DNA of 64,000 nt, from the NCBI RefSeq assembly GCF_033898505.1, contig NZ_JAXAFK010000002.1, positions 372,001-436,000 of the forward strand, written 5' to 3'. Shown here piece by piece: positions 1 through 7,711 of the stretch. Each line of letters begins with the position of its first letter. Position 1 is the stretch's first letter. The notes below the pieces were generated by a model. That model made no database searches. It saw nothing but the letters and a program-made list of their open reading frames with translations, and was not told the DNA's origin. A program made the position numbers and the translations under genes. The DNA comes from Pectobacterium carotovorum (GTDB lineage: Bacteria > Pseudomonadota > Gammaproteobacteria > Enterobacterales > Enterobacteriaceae).

Positions 1-2
1 TC

Positions 3-137
3 AGCCTCGTACTGGGCAACCTGAGCTCGCTGCAGAAAAAAGGCGGCGCTTGGGACAACCTGAGCCAGCCTGAAAAAGCCGAGCAGACGACAACGCCTGC
101 TGCGCCTTCAACGCCGGCGAGTGACATTCCGAAGTAA
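3..137 (+). CDS. secG: Preprotein translocase subunit SecG, C-terminal fragment
   Basis: Only the last 44 codons and the TAA stop lie in the window; the gene starts upstream of position 1. The visible tail (beginning SLVLGNLSSLQKKGGAWDNL) is polar, Gln/Thr/Pro/Ala-rich, and ends in DIPK, like the cytoplasmic C-terminal end of enterobacterial SecG. SecG is a small two-helix membrane subunit of the SecYEG channel that helps SecA-driven export. The call rests mainly on synteny: secG directly followed by a tRNA-Leu(GAG) gene is the normal enterobacterial order. The membrane helices are outside the window. Confidence 0.85.
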   Translation, partial: SLVLGNLSSLQKKGGAWDNLSQPEKAEQTTTPAAPSTPASDIPK

Positions 138-161
138 GCGTTTTAAAGTAGTAATTGTGAT

Positions 162-248
162 GCCGTGGTGGTGGAATTGGTAGACACGCTACCTTGAGGT
201 GGTAGTGCCCGATTGGGCTTACGGGTTCAAGTCCCGTCCTCGGTACCA
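162..248 (+). tRNA. leuU: tRNA-Leu(GAG)
   Basis: An 87-nt class II tRNA with a long variable arm, the T-loop GGTTCAAGTCC, a GAG anticodon in the loop CTTGAGG, and an encoded 3' CCA. It lies 24 nt after secG, as in other enterobacteria. Pairing the ends (GCCGTGG with CCTCGGT) leaves a U-U mismatch at the fifth acceptor-stem pair, where E. coli leuU, as I recall it, has A-U. The gene marks the left edge of the accessory block that runs to metY. Confidence 0.95.
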
Positions 249-252
249 ACAT

Positions 253-288
253 AAAAAATAGACGTCAATGGACGTCTATTTTTTTTAT
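253..288 (+). terminator. Rho-independent terminator after leuU
   Basis: A 14-bp perfect stem (AAAAAATAGACGTC paired with GACGTCTATTTTTT) with an AATG loop runs straight into a T tract. It starts 4 nt after the tRNA CCA and should end the secG-leuU transcript. The A/T symmetry means it could work in both directions. Confidence 0.9.
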
Positions 289-1180
289 CTTAAGGCCACT
301 AATTTACTGGTTTTTCCTTCCGTTCGGCCTATTCCTGCTCTCCTTGTATTAGTTTGAGTCGACTCACACCAACATACCTGTGCGTATACACCTTGGCGTA
401 TATACTCAATTTTCGTCGTCAGCAGATGTCAGGACATTGATCGGCGTCCTGACAGACACAAAGCGGATATTAGCCAGATTGAAAACGATATCCTACAGTG
501 GACGGTTGTGCATGAATAGGCTCCTGCCAAGATGCCATTTCTGACATAAATAAGTCTAAACGCGCAGAGGGTGTTATGGCAAAAAGCTGACCATTAACAA
601 GATAACGTACAAACTGATGTTTATCGGTGGGAGGGGGAAAACATATAGATGCGACACCATTTTTCTCTACCCTATATTTAATTATTTTTGAGATAATTAT
701 ATTAATAAATTATTATTTCTCCCTTAAGTAACCATTGAAAGGTGTTCACGGTTATCCATAAAAGAGTGCTTGTTGTCACTTCATCATTATTCACAATGTA
801 CTGCTTATTGTTCAGATCATGTCGTTGCAGGCTTTGCTCTCGCTAAAATTGACAGGTTTTTAAAGTGCTAATTTCCTCAGAAATATTCCTATCTTAAAAA
901 TAATTAATATGACAAATTTCTATTTTATTCATTTTTTAAATGTTTAGTTTAAATGTTTGCCGTGAGGCTATGAACGGATTAGGCCAATCGGCCAATGCCA
1001 TAAGTCGGCCCATTACAGGCCAAGAAAACTATCTGTTTTGAAAAGTTCTGAACTATGCTTTTTTTTAGGTCGCTAAGGCCTATTTCTCCCACTGCTATTA
1101 TCTGAGTTTCTCTCTCATGTAATATCGTGGGTTTATTGATGATATATATCTATTACATGCTTCTGATGGAGAGATTTTAT
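289..1180. other. AT-rich region without a convincing gene
   Basis: About 890 bases between leuU and the TOMM precursor with no ORF I would call. A perfect 9-bp hairpin (TGTCAGGAC / GTCCTGACA, 10-nt loop) is at 427-454. Around 980-1025 the motif GGCC recurs five times with spacings of about 7-18 nt. The last 150 bases must hold the precursor promoter and leader, but no candidate -35/-10 pair has good spacing; TATTAT at 1096-1101 is the best -10. No integrase fragment or duplicated tRNA end was seen. Confidence 0.6.
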
Positions 1181-1486
1181 ATGGTTTCTATTAAAGATTA
1201 TCCGGATTTTAATAATCCAATTACTTCTTTGCTCGAAGGCAATGGTGCATCAATCCTGACTGAAAATGCTCGTCAACTGCTGGAAGGCGATTTGATTGCA
1301 TTGTCATGGAAGAACCACACTGTGCGCACGGAGAAACTGACCGTTCGGGATATTAATTCAATCGAAGAAGCATTCAGTAAACATAGCCTTTATGGCTCAT
1401 CTTCTGCCCCTGTTGTTGGCGGAAGCTGCTGTTGTTGTACCGCTCCATGCTGTTGTACTGCCGTAGCGGTTGTGCAAGCAGCTTAA
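1181..1486 (+). CDS. TOMM precursor peptide, streptolysin S-like, Cys-rich core
   Basis: A 101-residue peptide starting at ATG 1181, which has GGAGAG about 7 nt upstream; an in-frame ATG at 1127 lacks this. Residues 1-79 form a charged, helical leader-like region, followed by Gly80-Gly81 and the core SCCCCTAPCCCTAVAVVQAA. Seven cysteines (83-86 and 90-92), Ser82 and Thr87/93 are candidate sites for azole formation. SagA of streptolysin S has a similar contiguous-Cys core, but its leader is much shorter. The dedicated cyclodehydratase and dehydrogenase genes directly downstream make the role clear. The mature activity is unknown. A GG site before the core suggests cleavage there by the cluster's cysteine protease; this is inference. 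Confidence 0.88.
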   Translation: MVSIKDYPDFNNPITSLLEGNGASILTENARQLLEGDLIALSWKNHTVRTEKLTVRDINSIEEAFSKHSLYGSSSAPVVGGSCCCCTAPCCCTAVAVVQAA

Positions 1487-1494
1487 TCTGAATG

Positions 1495-1532
1495 ACTGCA
1501 CTTCCATCGCTACTTCCTGATGGTAGTGCAGT
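1495..1532 (+). terminator. Hairpin between precursor and enzyme genes (likely attenuator)
   Basis: A 14-bp stem with a single T-T mismatch (ACTGCACTTCCATC / GATGGTAGTGCAGT) and a 10-nt loop starts 9 nt after the precursor stop. It is followed by the weakly T-rich TCTTATTAG rather than a strong T tract. Such hairpins after RiPP precursor genes commonly let precursor mRNA accumulate above enzyme mRNA. It also argues against the start codon at 1492 for the next gene, since that would put the hairpin inside coding sequence. Confidence 0.65.
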
Positions 1533-1575
1533 TCTTATTAGTAAAGCAGTCGCGTGTAGAGTAGAAGGGAAATCC

Positions 1576-2694
1576 ATGAGTGATAAATTAATTCTGTTAC
1601 CAATACAGATCATTGAGATGGAAGATGCAATCATCCTTAAAAGAGGTCTGTCACAGCTATTAATTCCAAACCCCAATGTGTTACTAATTATCCGTGTTGT
1701 TCAAAAAGCACTATTACTACAGCCCTACTCAGTTACTGAATTGAAATCGCTTTTTGCTGCTCCAGTACAACCGTTGGTTGAAGAATTACTGAACAAGCTT
1801 TTAGAAAAGCGTTTTTTACAATTACAAACCGAAACATCACAAGACGATAAACATCTTAATAATGAACAGTTATCTGTTGAGTCAACCCAGGAAGTCTTTT
1901 ACTGGCATTTTAATCAACATCAGGAACAGGTGGCTAGCACTCTCAATCAGAAATATTGGTTATTTGTGGGTGTTAATAAACTTAATATGCTTTTACTTCA
2001 GTCTATGCAACGGGAAGGATTGAAAAATTACCTGATCATTGACGACCCGATGCTAAGAAATATTGACTTCTTTGATGATAATCACCAATTGTCATCTTCC
2101 TTCTGGAAGCAAGAAGTGGATTACATTATCAGTGAAGACCGGCTATTTTCTGATGAGCACAGGGATAAAATAGGTTTTGTGGTTGCAGCTTCAGAGTTTG
2201 GTAGTTTCTTTTTGCTTGAGCGTTGGAATGAATATGCGGTCAGACAACAACTCGCTTTTTATCCTGTATTGCTGCAAAACATGATTGGCTACGCAGGGCC
2301 TTTAGTGATCCCAGAAGAGGGGGCTTGTTTGGCTTGCTTGAAATCAAGACAAAACTCACACAGTGATGGATTTGCAGAGCGCCGAATCACCGAACAGTAC
2401 GCTTTTGCTGGACAGAAGGTTGCCGCTTACCACGAGTCGATGTTGCAAACTCTCGCGGCCGTTGCACAGTTCGATCTGGTGAAGTTTATTAGCAACATTC
2501 AGTGGGAAGTCGGTACGCTGTGTGAAATTGATCTGCTCGCTGGCAGTATGACCAGGCGTAAATTGTTGAAAGTCCCACGTTGCCCTATTTGTAGCGGTTT
2601 GCACGGTATCCCTCCGACTAACCTTCATAAACAGCTGACTTCTGATGAAGAATGGCAAGAAATTAGGCAAACGGTAGGTGACTATGAAAATTGA
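1576..2694 (+). CDS. TOMM cyclodehydratase partner protein (E1-like, leader-binding, SagC/ocin-ThiF type)
   Basis: A 372-residue protein. ATG 1576 is chosen because AAGGG sits just upstream and a longer start (1492) would overlap the intercistronic hairpin. Residues 1-90 have the alpha/beta winged-helix look of a RiPP recognition element (PIQIIEMEDAIILKRG, later LLEKRFLQLQ). The rest resembles the E1/ThiF-like C protein of TOMM clusters, with GPLVIPEEGACLACLKSR and PRCPICSG. C251/C254 and C336/C339 would form the usual structural zinc tetrad. Proteins of this type bind the leader and present the core to the YcaO enzyme. No ATP-binding glycine loop is evident, as expected for this family. The stop overlaps the YcaO start by 11 nt, implying coupled translation. 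Confidence 0.82.
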   Translation: MSDKLILLPIQIIEMEDAIILKRGLSQLLIPNPNVLLIIRVVQKALLLQPYSVTELKSLFAAPVQPLVEELLNKLLEKRFLQLQTETSQDDKHLNNEQLSVESTQEVFYWHFNQHQEQVASTLNQKYWLFVGVNKLNMLLLQSMQREGLKNYLIIDDPMLRNIDFFDDNHQLSSSFWKQEVDYIISEDRLFSDEHRDKIGFVVAASEFGSFFLLERWNEYAVRQQLAFYPVLLQNMIGYAGPLVIPEEGACLACLKSRQNSHSDGFAERRITEQYAFAGQKVAAYHESMLQTLAAVAQFDLVKFISNIQWEVGTLCEIDLLAGSMTRRKLLKVPRCPICSGLHGIPPTNLHKQLTSDEEWQEIRQTVGDYEN

Positions 2695-4015
2695 GTTACA
2701 AAGCCCATTGTCTCGCATGGTGGATGCGCTGCCCTACCTTTTAGACCGACGTATTGGCATTATTGGGCAGGTACAGGAACATCCTGTCGAAGCCGATTCA
2801 CCGAGATTTTTTCGTTATATCTGCATTGCGGCAGATACTACGGCTTTTGGTGAATATCGTAATTTCGCAGTCGGTAGCGGTGCTGCGATTAGTCGTGAAA
2901 TGGCATTGGCTAAAACTATTGGTGAAGCCATTGAGCGTTATTGTGCGGCTATTTATGATAAATCCGAAATGCCACTGAGCAGCTATGAGCAAGCGGCGTT
3001 TTCCTGCATACATCCTGAGCAGTTTGTGCTGTATTCATCCGAACAACACAGCCACAGCGACTTCATGTTTGATCCGTTTCTTCCCTCATCGCCTGTCCGA
3101 TGGGTACCAGTCATTGATTTAAAAAGTAATAGGCCAGTTCATGTGCCAGCTTCCATGGTTTACGTGCCTTACTTTTTTTACAAGAGTGGTGAGGAAACGC
3201 CAATTGTTCAGCCCATTTCTACCGGACTGTCCTGCCATTGTAGTTATGAAGAAGCGGCGATAGGAGGGTTGTGCGAGGTTATTGAGCGGGATTGCTTCAT
3301 GATCACATGGCAAGCAAGATTGAGTCGCGAACAAATCAGGCAAGATAATCTTTCTGATACCAATCGCGATTTAATACAACGCTTTACTGCTGTCGGATAT
3401 CAGGTGTATCTGATGGATATTAGTAATGAAAGCCAGATTCCAGCAGTTATGGCTATTGCTCGCCACAATACAGACTATGTGCCGCTGGTCGTGGCTGCAT
3501 CTGTTGCATTGAGTGCCGAAGAGGCTATCCGTAAGGCTCTGGAAGAATTAGCACATACGGAACGATACGCTTTCCAGATTAAAGGCGAGCTTCCTCGCTT
3601 AGAAAGCGATCCTGAATATGACAACATTAAGGGCCAGGTAGATCATGTCAATTTCTGGTTAGATCCTGCCAATGCTCGGTATGCCGACTTTTTACATGCA
3701 TCAACCCATTTCCGTGATTATCAAGACATGCCTGATTTTACTGGTCGGACTCACGCTATCAGCTTACAGAACTTGGTTGATAGGTTGGATAAGACGGGTT
3801 ATCAGGCGTTGATCTGCGACATTACAACATCAGACGTCCGCGAACTTGGTTTTTGGGTCATTAGAGCGATGATCCCCGGCTATCAACCACTGTTCATGGG
3901 GCATCACAATAGGCCCCTAGGCGGTAAACGCTTGTGGAAAGTACCACAATTGCTTGGTTTTCCGGGGGTAGCCCCAGACTCTACCGGAAATCCATTCCCC
4001 CACCCATTCCCATGA
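2684..4015 (+). CDS. YcaO-domain TOMM cyclodehydratase (SagD-like)
   Basis: A 443-residue YcaO protein. ATG 2684 follows TAGGTG; an in-frame GTG at 2678 is a weaker choice. Signature segments are GSGAAISREMALAKTIGEAIERY (key GEAIER, residues 80-85) and CEVIERD (197-203), both regions of Glu/Arg residues that bind Mg-ATP in this superfamily. The C terminus ends NPFPHPFP, an extended PxPxP tail, typical of azoline-forming YcaO proteins, where it shapes the active site. The enzyme uses ATP to cyclodehydrate Cys/Ser/Thr of the precursor core into thiazolines and oxazolines. It is separate from, but overlaps, the gene for its E1-like partner, as in streptolysin S-type (SagC + SagD) clusters rather than fused TOMMs. 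Confidence 0.93.
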   Translation: MKIELQSPLSRMVDALPYLLDRRIGIIGQVQEHPVEADSPRFFRYICIAADTTAFGEYRNFAVGSGAAISREMALAKTIGEAIERYCAAIYDKSEMPLSSYEQAAFSCIHPEQFVLYSSEQHSHSDFMFDPFLPSSPVRWVPVIDLKSNRPVHVPASMVYVPYFFYKSGEETPIVQPISTGLSCHCSYEEAAIGGLCEVIERDCFMITWQARLSREQIRQDNLSDTNRDLIQRFTAVGYQVYLMDISNESQIPAVMAIARHNTDYVPLVVAASVALSAEEAIRKALEELAHTERYAFQIKGELPRLESDPEYDNIKGQVDHVNFWLDPANARYADFLHASTHFRDYQDMPDFTGRTHAISLQNLVDRLDKTGYQALICDITTSDVRELGFWVIRAMIPGYQPLFMGHHNRPLGGKRLWKVPQLLGFPGVAPDSTGNPFPHPFP

Positions 4016-4037
4016 TCGCTGCTGCAAAGGGACATCT

Positions 4038-4862
4038 ATGCTGAATTCTTTATGGAAAAAAACTGAGCTGGAATCTGACTCCGCTGATATGGCCTGGGAG
4101 CAATTCCATGAAAGTTCCAAAACCAGTCGTTATGATGCAGCACTGCCAAATGAGCAGATTGTTGCTGAAATGAATAACCTGTATACCAGCCTGCCGTATA
4201 AAAATTTTGAACCTATTCCGTTACCTGCAACGCTGTCACCCATCAACACTGATTTCGCCACCGTTATTCAGGCAAGACAAACGCCAGCTAAAGTTACCGC
4301 TGCGCCACTGACATTGACACAGCTACGTACTATTCTGCATTTTGCCTATGGTGAGACCAGAGACAACAAAAGTAACCCTACCATCCATCGTCCCTTTCGG
4401 ACGGCCCCATCCGGTGGTGCGTTGTACCCACTGGAACTCTATTTTTACCATTCTGGACAAATTGAAGGTTTGGCTGCCGGGATCTATCACTACTCACCGG
4501 TGCTTAATGCGCTGCATTTTATCAAACCTGGCAATTTTCATTCAGAGCTGGCACAAGCTTTAGTTGAGTTCCAGAGCCATCTGGCAGAACAGCTATCTGT
4601 GGTCATTTTTATCACCGGGATGTTTCAACGTTCCATTTTTAAATACCGTAATAAAGGGTATCGCTTCTGCCTTTTGGAGGCCGGGCATGTCGCGCAGAAT
4701 ATTAATCTTGTTGCTACCGCATTACAGCTTGGTGTGATCAATCTTGGTGGTTTTTATGACCGTAAAATAGATGACTTATTGGAAATAGACGGTCTGAATC
4801 ACTCTATCCTCTATATGAACGGCTTATGTGCGGGAGGAAACGATGAACCTGATGCCTACTGA
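4038..4862 (+). CDS. SagB-type FMN-dependent azoline dehydrogenase
   Basis: A 274-residue nitroreductase-fold protein of the SagB family. Recognisable parts are VIQARQTP near residue 77, the FMN-binding segment FRTAPSGGALYPLELYFY, GIYHYSP, and CLLEAGHVAQNINLVATALQLG. SagB-type enzymes oxidise thiazolines/oxazolines to aromatic azoles with FMN. ATG 4038 follows AAGGGA at a suitable distance, 22 nt after the YcaO stop. The 3' end overlaps the next gene by 20 nt. Its presence predicts that the product carries true thiazoles or oxazoles rather than only azolines. Confidence 0.9.
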   Translation: MLNSLWKKTELESDSADMAWEQFHESSKTSRYDAALPNEQIVAEMNNLYTSLPYKNFEPIPLPATLSPINTDFATVIQARQTPAKVTAAPLTLTQLRTILHFAYGETRDNKSNPTIHRPFRTAPSGGALYPLELYFYHSGQIEGLAAGIYHYSPVLNALHFIKPGNFHSELAQALVEFQSHLAEQLSVVIFITGMFQRSIFKYRNKGYRFCLLEAGHVAQNINLVATALQLGVINLGGFYDRKIDDLLEIDGLNHSILYMNGLCAGGNDEPDAY

Positions 4863-7119
4863 ACTACCGGTTATCACCCGTCAAATAGCGTCCCCCCTAC
4901 TTGAAGTATGGTACTGGCACCGTCTTTGTGATTTACAAACCCAAATCGGCTGGCAGGATGCCAGCACTGATTGCCTGTTTGCCGATCTGAGCTTAGGCAG
5001 CTGGCGTGGACATTGGTTGGCACATCAGTTGGCGGCTCAGTTGGATATATCCTCACCAGACAAGGTACAGCCTGAGCTGTACAGCAGTGCATCTTTGCAA
5101 GGTGGTGATGCTGAAACTATTCGACTGCTTATTGATAACGAAAGCGAAGGCGATCAAAATTTTATAACGGCGTATCAATTCGCGCGCCGCTTGATTGCCG
5201 CATTCACACAACAGCAGCGGAGGTTCATCCTCGTTGTTGCTCCTGTCGCTCAGCAGCTATGGGGACGTGAGAATCTACAATTACTCAGGTTACTGGCAAA
5301 TGCGGCGCCATCCTATGGTTTCCGATTGGGTTTGTTATTACGCTCGGATGCAGGTCTACCGGAATTAGATGATTTTCAATTCAAAATCAATAATAAACCG
5401 GCATCACCACTCAATCAGGAGGATGGCGCTGCGTTAAAACGTCCGGAATTTTCCATCCCTGGCATATTGTCTGCAAATTGGCTGCGACCCGATCTTGAAC
5501 TGCCGGCAGAAATTGTACAGCTTGCTTATGGCAATCTGTTGCTATCGCCTAATTTACGCCCATCGACGTCGATAGAACCTGGTTGTTTACCATCGCTGCC
5601 TGATGAACTCAAAGTTGTGTTTGCGTTGCAGCAACAGCCACAGGATGTTGAATTTTTACAACAGCAAGCTGGGATGCGATTTGCAGAAGGTGGGTACGAG
5701 CTGGCTTATTTTATTCTCGAACAGATTGAAAAATCACCGTTATCTGTTTTGCAGAAGGCGTTAATTGAAGCACAGAAACAGAAGATTGCCATCGCTTTAA
5801 TGGATTTTTCACGCGCAGCGGCTGGGGCCTTGCCTGATACCAGCTTGCCTGATGACGTGCAGGCTTCACTGTATCAGAGCAAGGCCTGGGGACTGGTTAT
5901 GATCGGTCAGCCCGCTCAAGCCGAACCGTATTTTGCCAAAGCCCGTCAGTTGTTAGATCCACAGCATGACCCCCGTTTGTATCTTTATTTACTGAATATT
6001 TCGGCGCTGAATCAGTTGCGACTTGGGGACTCGGAGGCGGCGTTGGCGATCGAAAAATCCATTGAGCAGCAATTGGCCTTATTACAAACTCCCGATTGGC
6101 ATCTGACTTATATTAATTGTCTTAATCTTGCTCGCATTTATAAAAAACAGCGGAGTTTCTCAAAAGCCGAACACTATTATCGTCAAGGCTTTTCAGTGAA
6201 CGAGCAACTGCGTAATGAAAGTGATTTGCTCTATATGAATTTTTGTCTGGCCCAGTTGGAGGCCTTACAAGAACGACATCAGCAAGCCTTGTTTTACTGG
6301 CTTCGGACCGCTCTGCATTGGTTGTCTAATCCTCTGCCAGAAGCATTGGCTCCTCGGGTGGTCCAGGCAATTTTGAACCGACCGCTGTCGAACAAAGAGT
6401 CCTCTCCTGAACAGATCTCTGCCAGCCTTTTGCAAAGCCTGCGGCAATCCTGCCAGCAATTAGGTTTAGAGGTACAGAGTGCCGATCGCTGTATTGCTTT
6501 TGGCCGCATTAATGACACGGAGCAGGCACAACAATGTATTGGGCTACCGGGACTCAGCTTATTAATCAGCAGAGAATATACGGTACCACTTCCGTTTGAT
6601 GGAGATGCCTGCCGGCAGCTTAATCAGTGGGTGCTAGGGCTATTACAGTTGCTGCTGCCGCAACTTGAGCTTGAAGGAATTCGCAGCGTGTTAACCGATC
6701 AGCAATATGGTATTGAATTGCCTGCGACAGCCAGAGAAACGCTATGGTCATGTCTGAAATGGCAGGTGCCTGAGCTGATTTTTGCTGGCCAGCATTATGA
6801 TGTTCCTTTGGAAGACAACAATGTTGCAGCAATAACGTCGAGCCAACGTCATCTCAGCCACAGTGCATTGTTCAATAGTTTTCGTGTGGTACACAGCAAA
6901 GCCATCAGCTATGTAAAAAATGGACCACAGGGGTGGCAAGTCGTGTTTAAACGCTATCGTCCAGCCTTAAAGCTGTCTTCACGACAGCAAGCTTTATTGC
7001 AGTATGTGCAGGAAGAACGAAGTTTGGAGCAACTGTGTCAATTTCTGCAAATAGCCCCGGAAGAATGTTTGCGTCGGTTGCATCAATTGACCGAACAACG
7101 ATTGATACAGGTACACTGA
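4843..7119 (+). CDS. Unrecognised 758-aa TOMM-cluster protein with TPR-like middle and winged-helix end
   Basis: I do not recognise the family. ATG 4843 is preceded by GGGAGGAAACG, an excellent ribosome site; GTG 4828 is less likely. Residues about 1-200 look alpha/beta (FILVVAPVAQQLW, LGLLLRSD) but lack a clear Walker A motif. Residues about 290-520 are helical and repeat-like with TPR spacing, for example QPAQAEPYFAKARQLL, GDSEAALAIEKSIEQQL and SFSKAEHYYRQGFSV. The last 70 residues (VVFKRYRPALKLSS, then RSLEQLCQFL and EECLRRLHQLTEQRLIQVH) read like a PqqD/RRE-type winged helix, so it might bind the leader. No signal peptide or membrane helix. It overlaps both neighbours (20 nt and 1 nt), so it belongs to the operon. 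A scaffold, chaperone or additional tailoring role is possible. Confidence 0.75.
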   Translation: MNLMPTELPVITRQIASPLLEVWYWHRLCDLQTQIGWQDASTDCLFADLSLGSWRGHWLAHQLAAQLDISSPDKVQPELYSSASLQGGDAETIRLLIDNESEGDQNFITAYQFARRLIAAFTQQQRRFILVVAPVAQQLWGRENLQLLRLLANAAPSYGFRLGLLLRSDAGLPELDDFQFKINNKPASPLNQEDGAALKRPEFSIPGILSANWLRPDLELPAEIVQLAYGNLLLSPNLRPSTSIEPGCLPSLPDELKVVFALQQQPQDVEFLQQQAGMRFAEGGYELAYFILEQIEKSPLSVLQKALIEAQKQKIAIALMDFSRAAAGALPDTSLPDDVQASLYQSKAWGLVMIGQPAQAEPYFAKARQLLDPQHDPRLYLYLLNISALNQLRLGDSEAALAIEKSIEQQLALLQTPDWHLTYINCLNLARIYKKQRSFSKAEHYYRQGFSVNEQLRNESDLLYMNFCLAQLEALQERHQQALFYWLRTALHWLSNPLPEALAPRVVQAILNRPLSNKESSPEQISASLLQSLRQSCQQLGLEVQSADRCIAFGRINDTEQAQQCIGLPGLSLLISREYTVPLPFDGDACRQLNQWVLGLLQLLLPQLELEGIRSVLTDQQYGIELPATARETLWSCLKWQVPELIFAGQHYDVPLEDNNVAAITSSQRHLSHSALFNSFRVVHSKAISYVKNGPQGWQVVFKRYRPALKLSSRQQALLQYVQEERSLEQLCQFLQIAPEECLRRLHQLTEQRLIQVH

Positions 7120-7622
7120 TGAGTACTGTGTTGCCTTTCACGCTTGAAGCCCAGCAGGGACACTTGCAGTGCTGGGCTGCAATTGCTATCTCACTGGGCC
7201 GTTTTTATCAGCGGCAGTTTGTCCCAACGCAGCAGGCGTTTGCTCGCCTGGTCTTAGGTGCTAATTGTGATCAGGTATGTCCACCGTTGCAGGCGATGCG
7301 ATATATGCACTTAGAATACCAAGAGCAGGAAGGTATGCTCCCCTTGGGGCAGCTCAAGTCACATTTACAGTCAGGCCATCCGTTATTAGTGGCGATGAGA
7401 TATTTCATTGGTTGGCATCTGGTCGTTATTTATGGTGTTGATGAAGAGGATAAAGTCTGGATTGCCGATCCACTATACGGCTTGGCTTGTTCACCGTATG
7501 AACAGCTACAGCAAAGCTATCTGCAACATTACCATTGGAGTCACAGCTACCTATTTGTACGTCATATTGAATCTCTGGCGGAGGAAGCGATGTCCGAGCA
7601 AGAAAGGACGCTTCGTTCATGA
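7119..7622 (+). CDS. Papain-fold cysteine protease (C39/AvrRpt2-like), putative leader peptidase
   Basis: A 167-residue protein; ATG 7119 overlaps the preceding TGA (TGATG), so translation is coupled and the longer ORF from 7035 is rejected. Near the N terminus, Gln12-x5-Cys18-Trp-Ala-Ala gives the oxyanion Gln and nucleophile of papain-like C39/C70 proteases. GWHLVVIYGVD supplies His100 and WIADPLYG supplies Asp117, in the usual order and spacing. No membrane or ABC part is attached, unlike the C39 domains of exporter peptidases. The final gene of a RiPP operon is a plausible place for a leader-removing protease, and the precursor has Gly-Gly directly before its core. Substrate assignment is inference. 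Confidence 0.8.
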   Translation: MSTVLPFTLEAQQGHLQCWAAIAISLGRFYQRQFVPTQQAFARLVLGANCDQVCPPLQAMRYMHLEYQEQEGMLPLGQLKSHLQSGHPLLVAMRYFIGWHLVVIYGVDEEDKVWIADPLYGLACSPYEQLQQSYLQHYHWSHSYLFVRHIESLAEEAMSEQERTLRS

Positions 7623-7645
7623 TGCATAAATTATACGAGGCTTGA

Positions 7646-7673
7646 ACACCCTGATATATAAGTTTAAGGGTGT
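7646..7673. terminator. Stem-loop directly after the TOMM operon
   Basis: Inverted repeat ACACCCT / AGGGTGT with a 14-nt AT-rich loop, 23 nt after the protease stop. No T tract follows, so it may act as a 3' stabilising or weak terminating hairpin. Confidence 0.45.
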
Positions 7674-7711
7674 GAGCGTTGCCAGTTTTAATTTTTATAT
7701 CAAGTGATTAC

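Noticed and set aside
162..248. Duplicated 3' end of leuU as an attachment site for the island
   Set aside because: I looked for a second copy of the T-arm/CCA end towards 11,760 and found none.
1181..1486. Microcin B17-like precursor
   Set aside because: No Gly-rich core; contiguous cysteines and the separate SagB/C/D enzymes fit streptolysin S-type better.
1492..1575. Longer N terminus for the E1-like TOMM protein
   Set aside because: It would start inside the intercistronic hairpin and has no ribosome site; AAGGG sits before ATG 1576.
1374..1676. Minus-strand ORF of 100 codons across the precursor core
   Set aside because: Antisense shadow of the precursor and hairpin; no ribosome site or recognisable protein.
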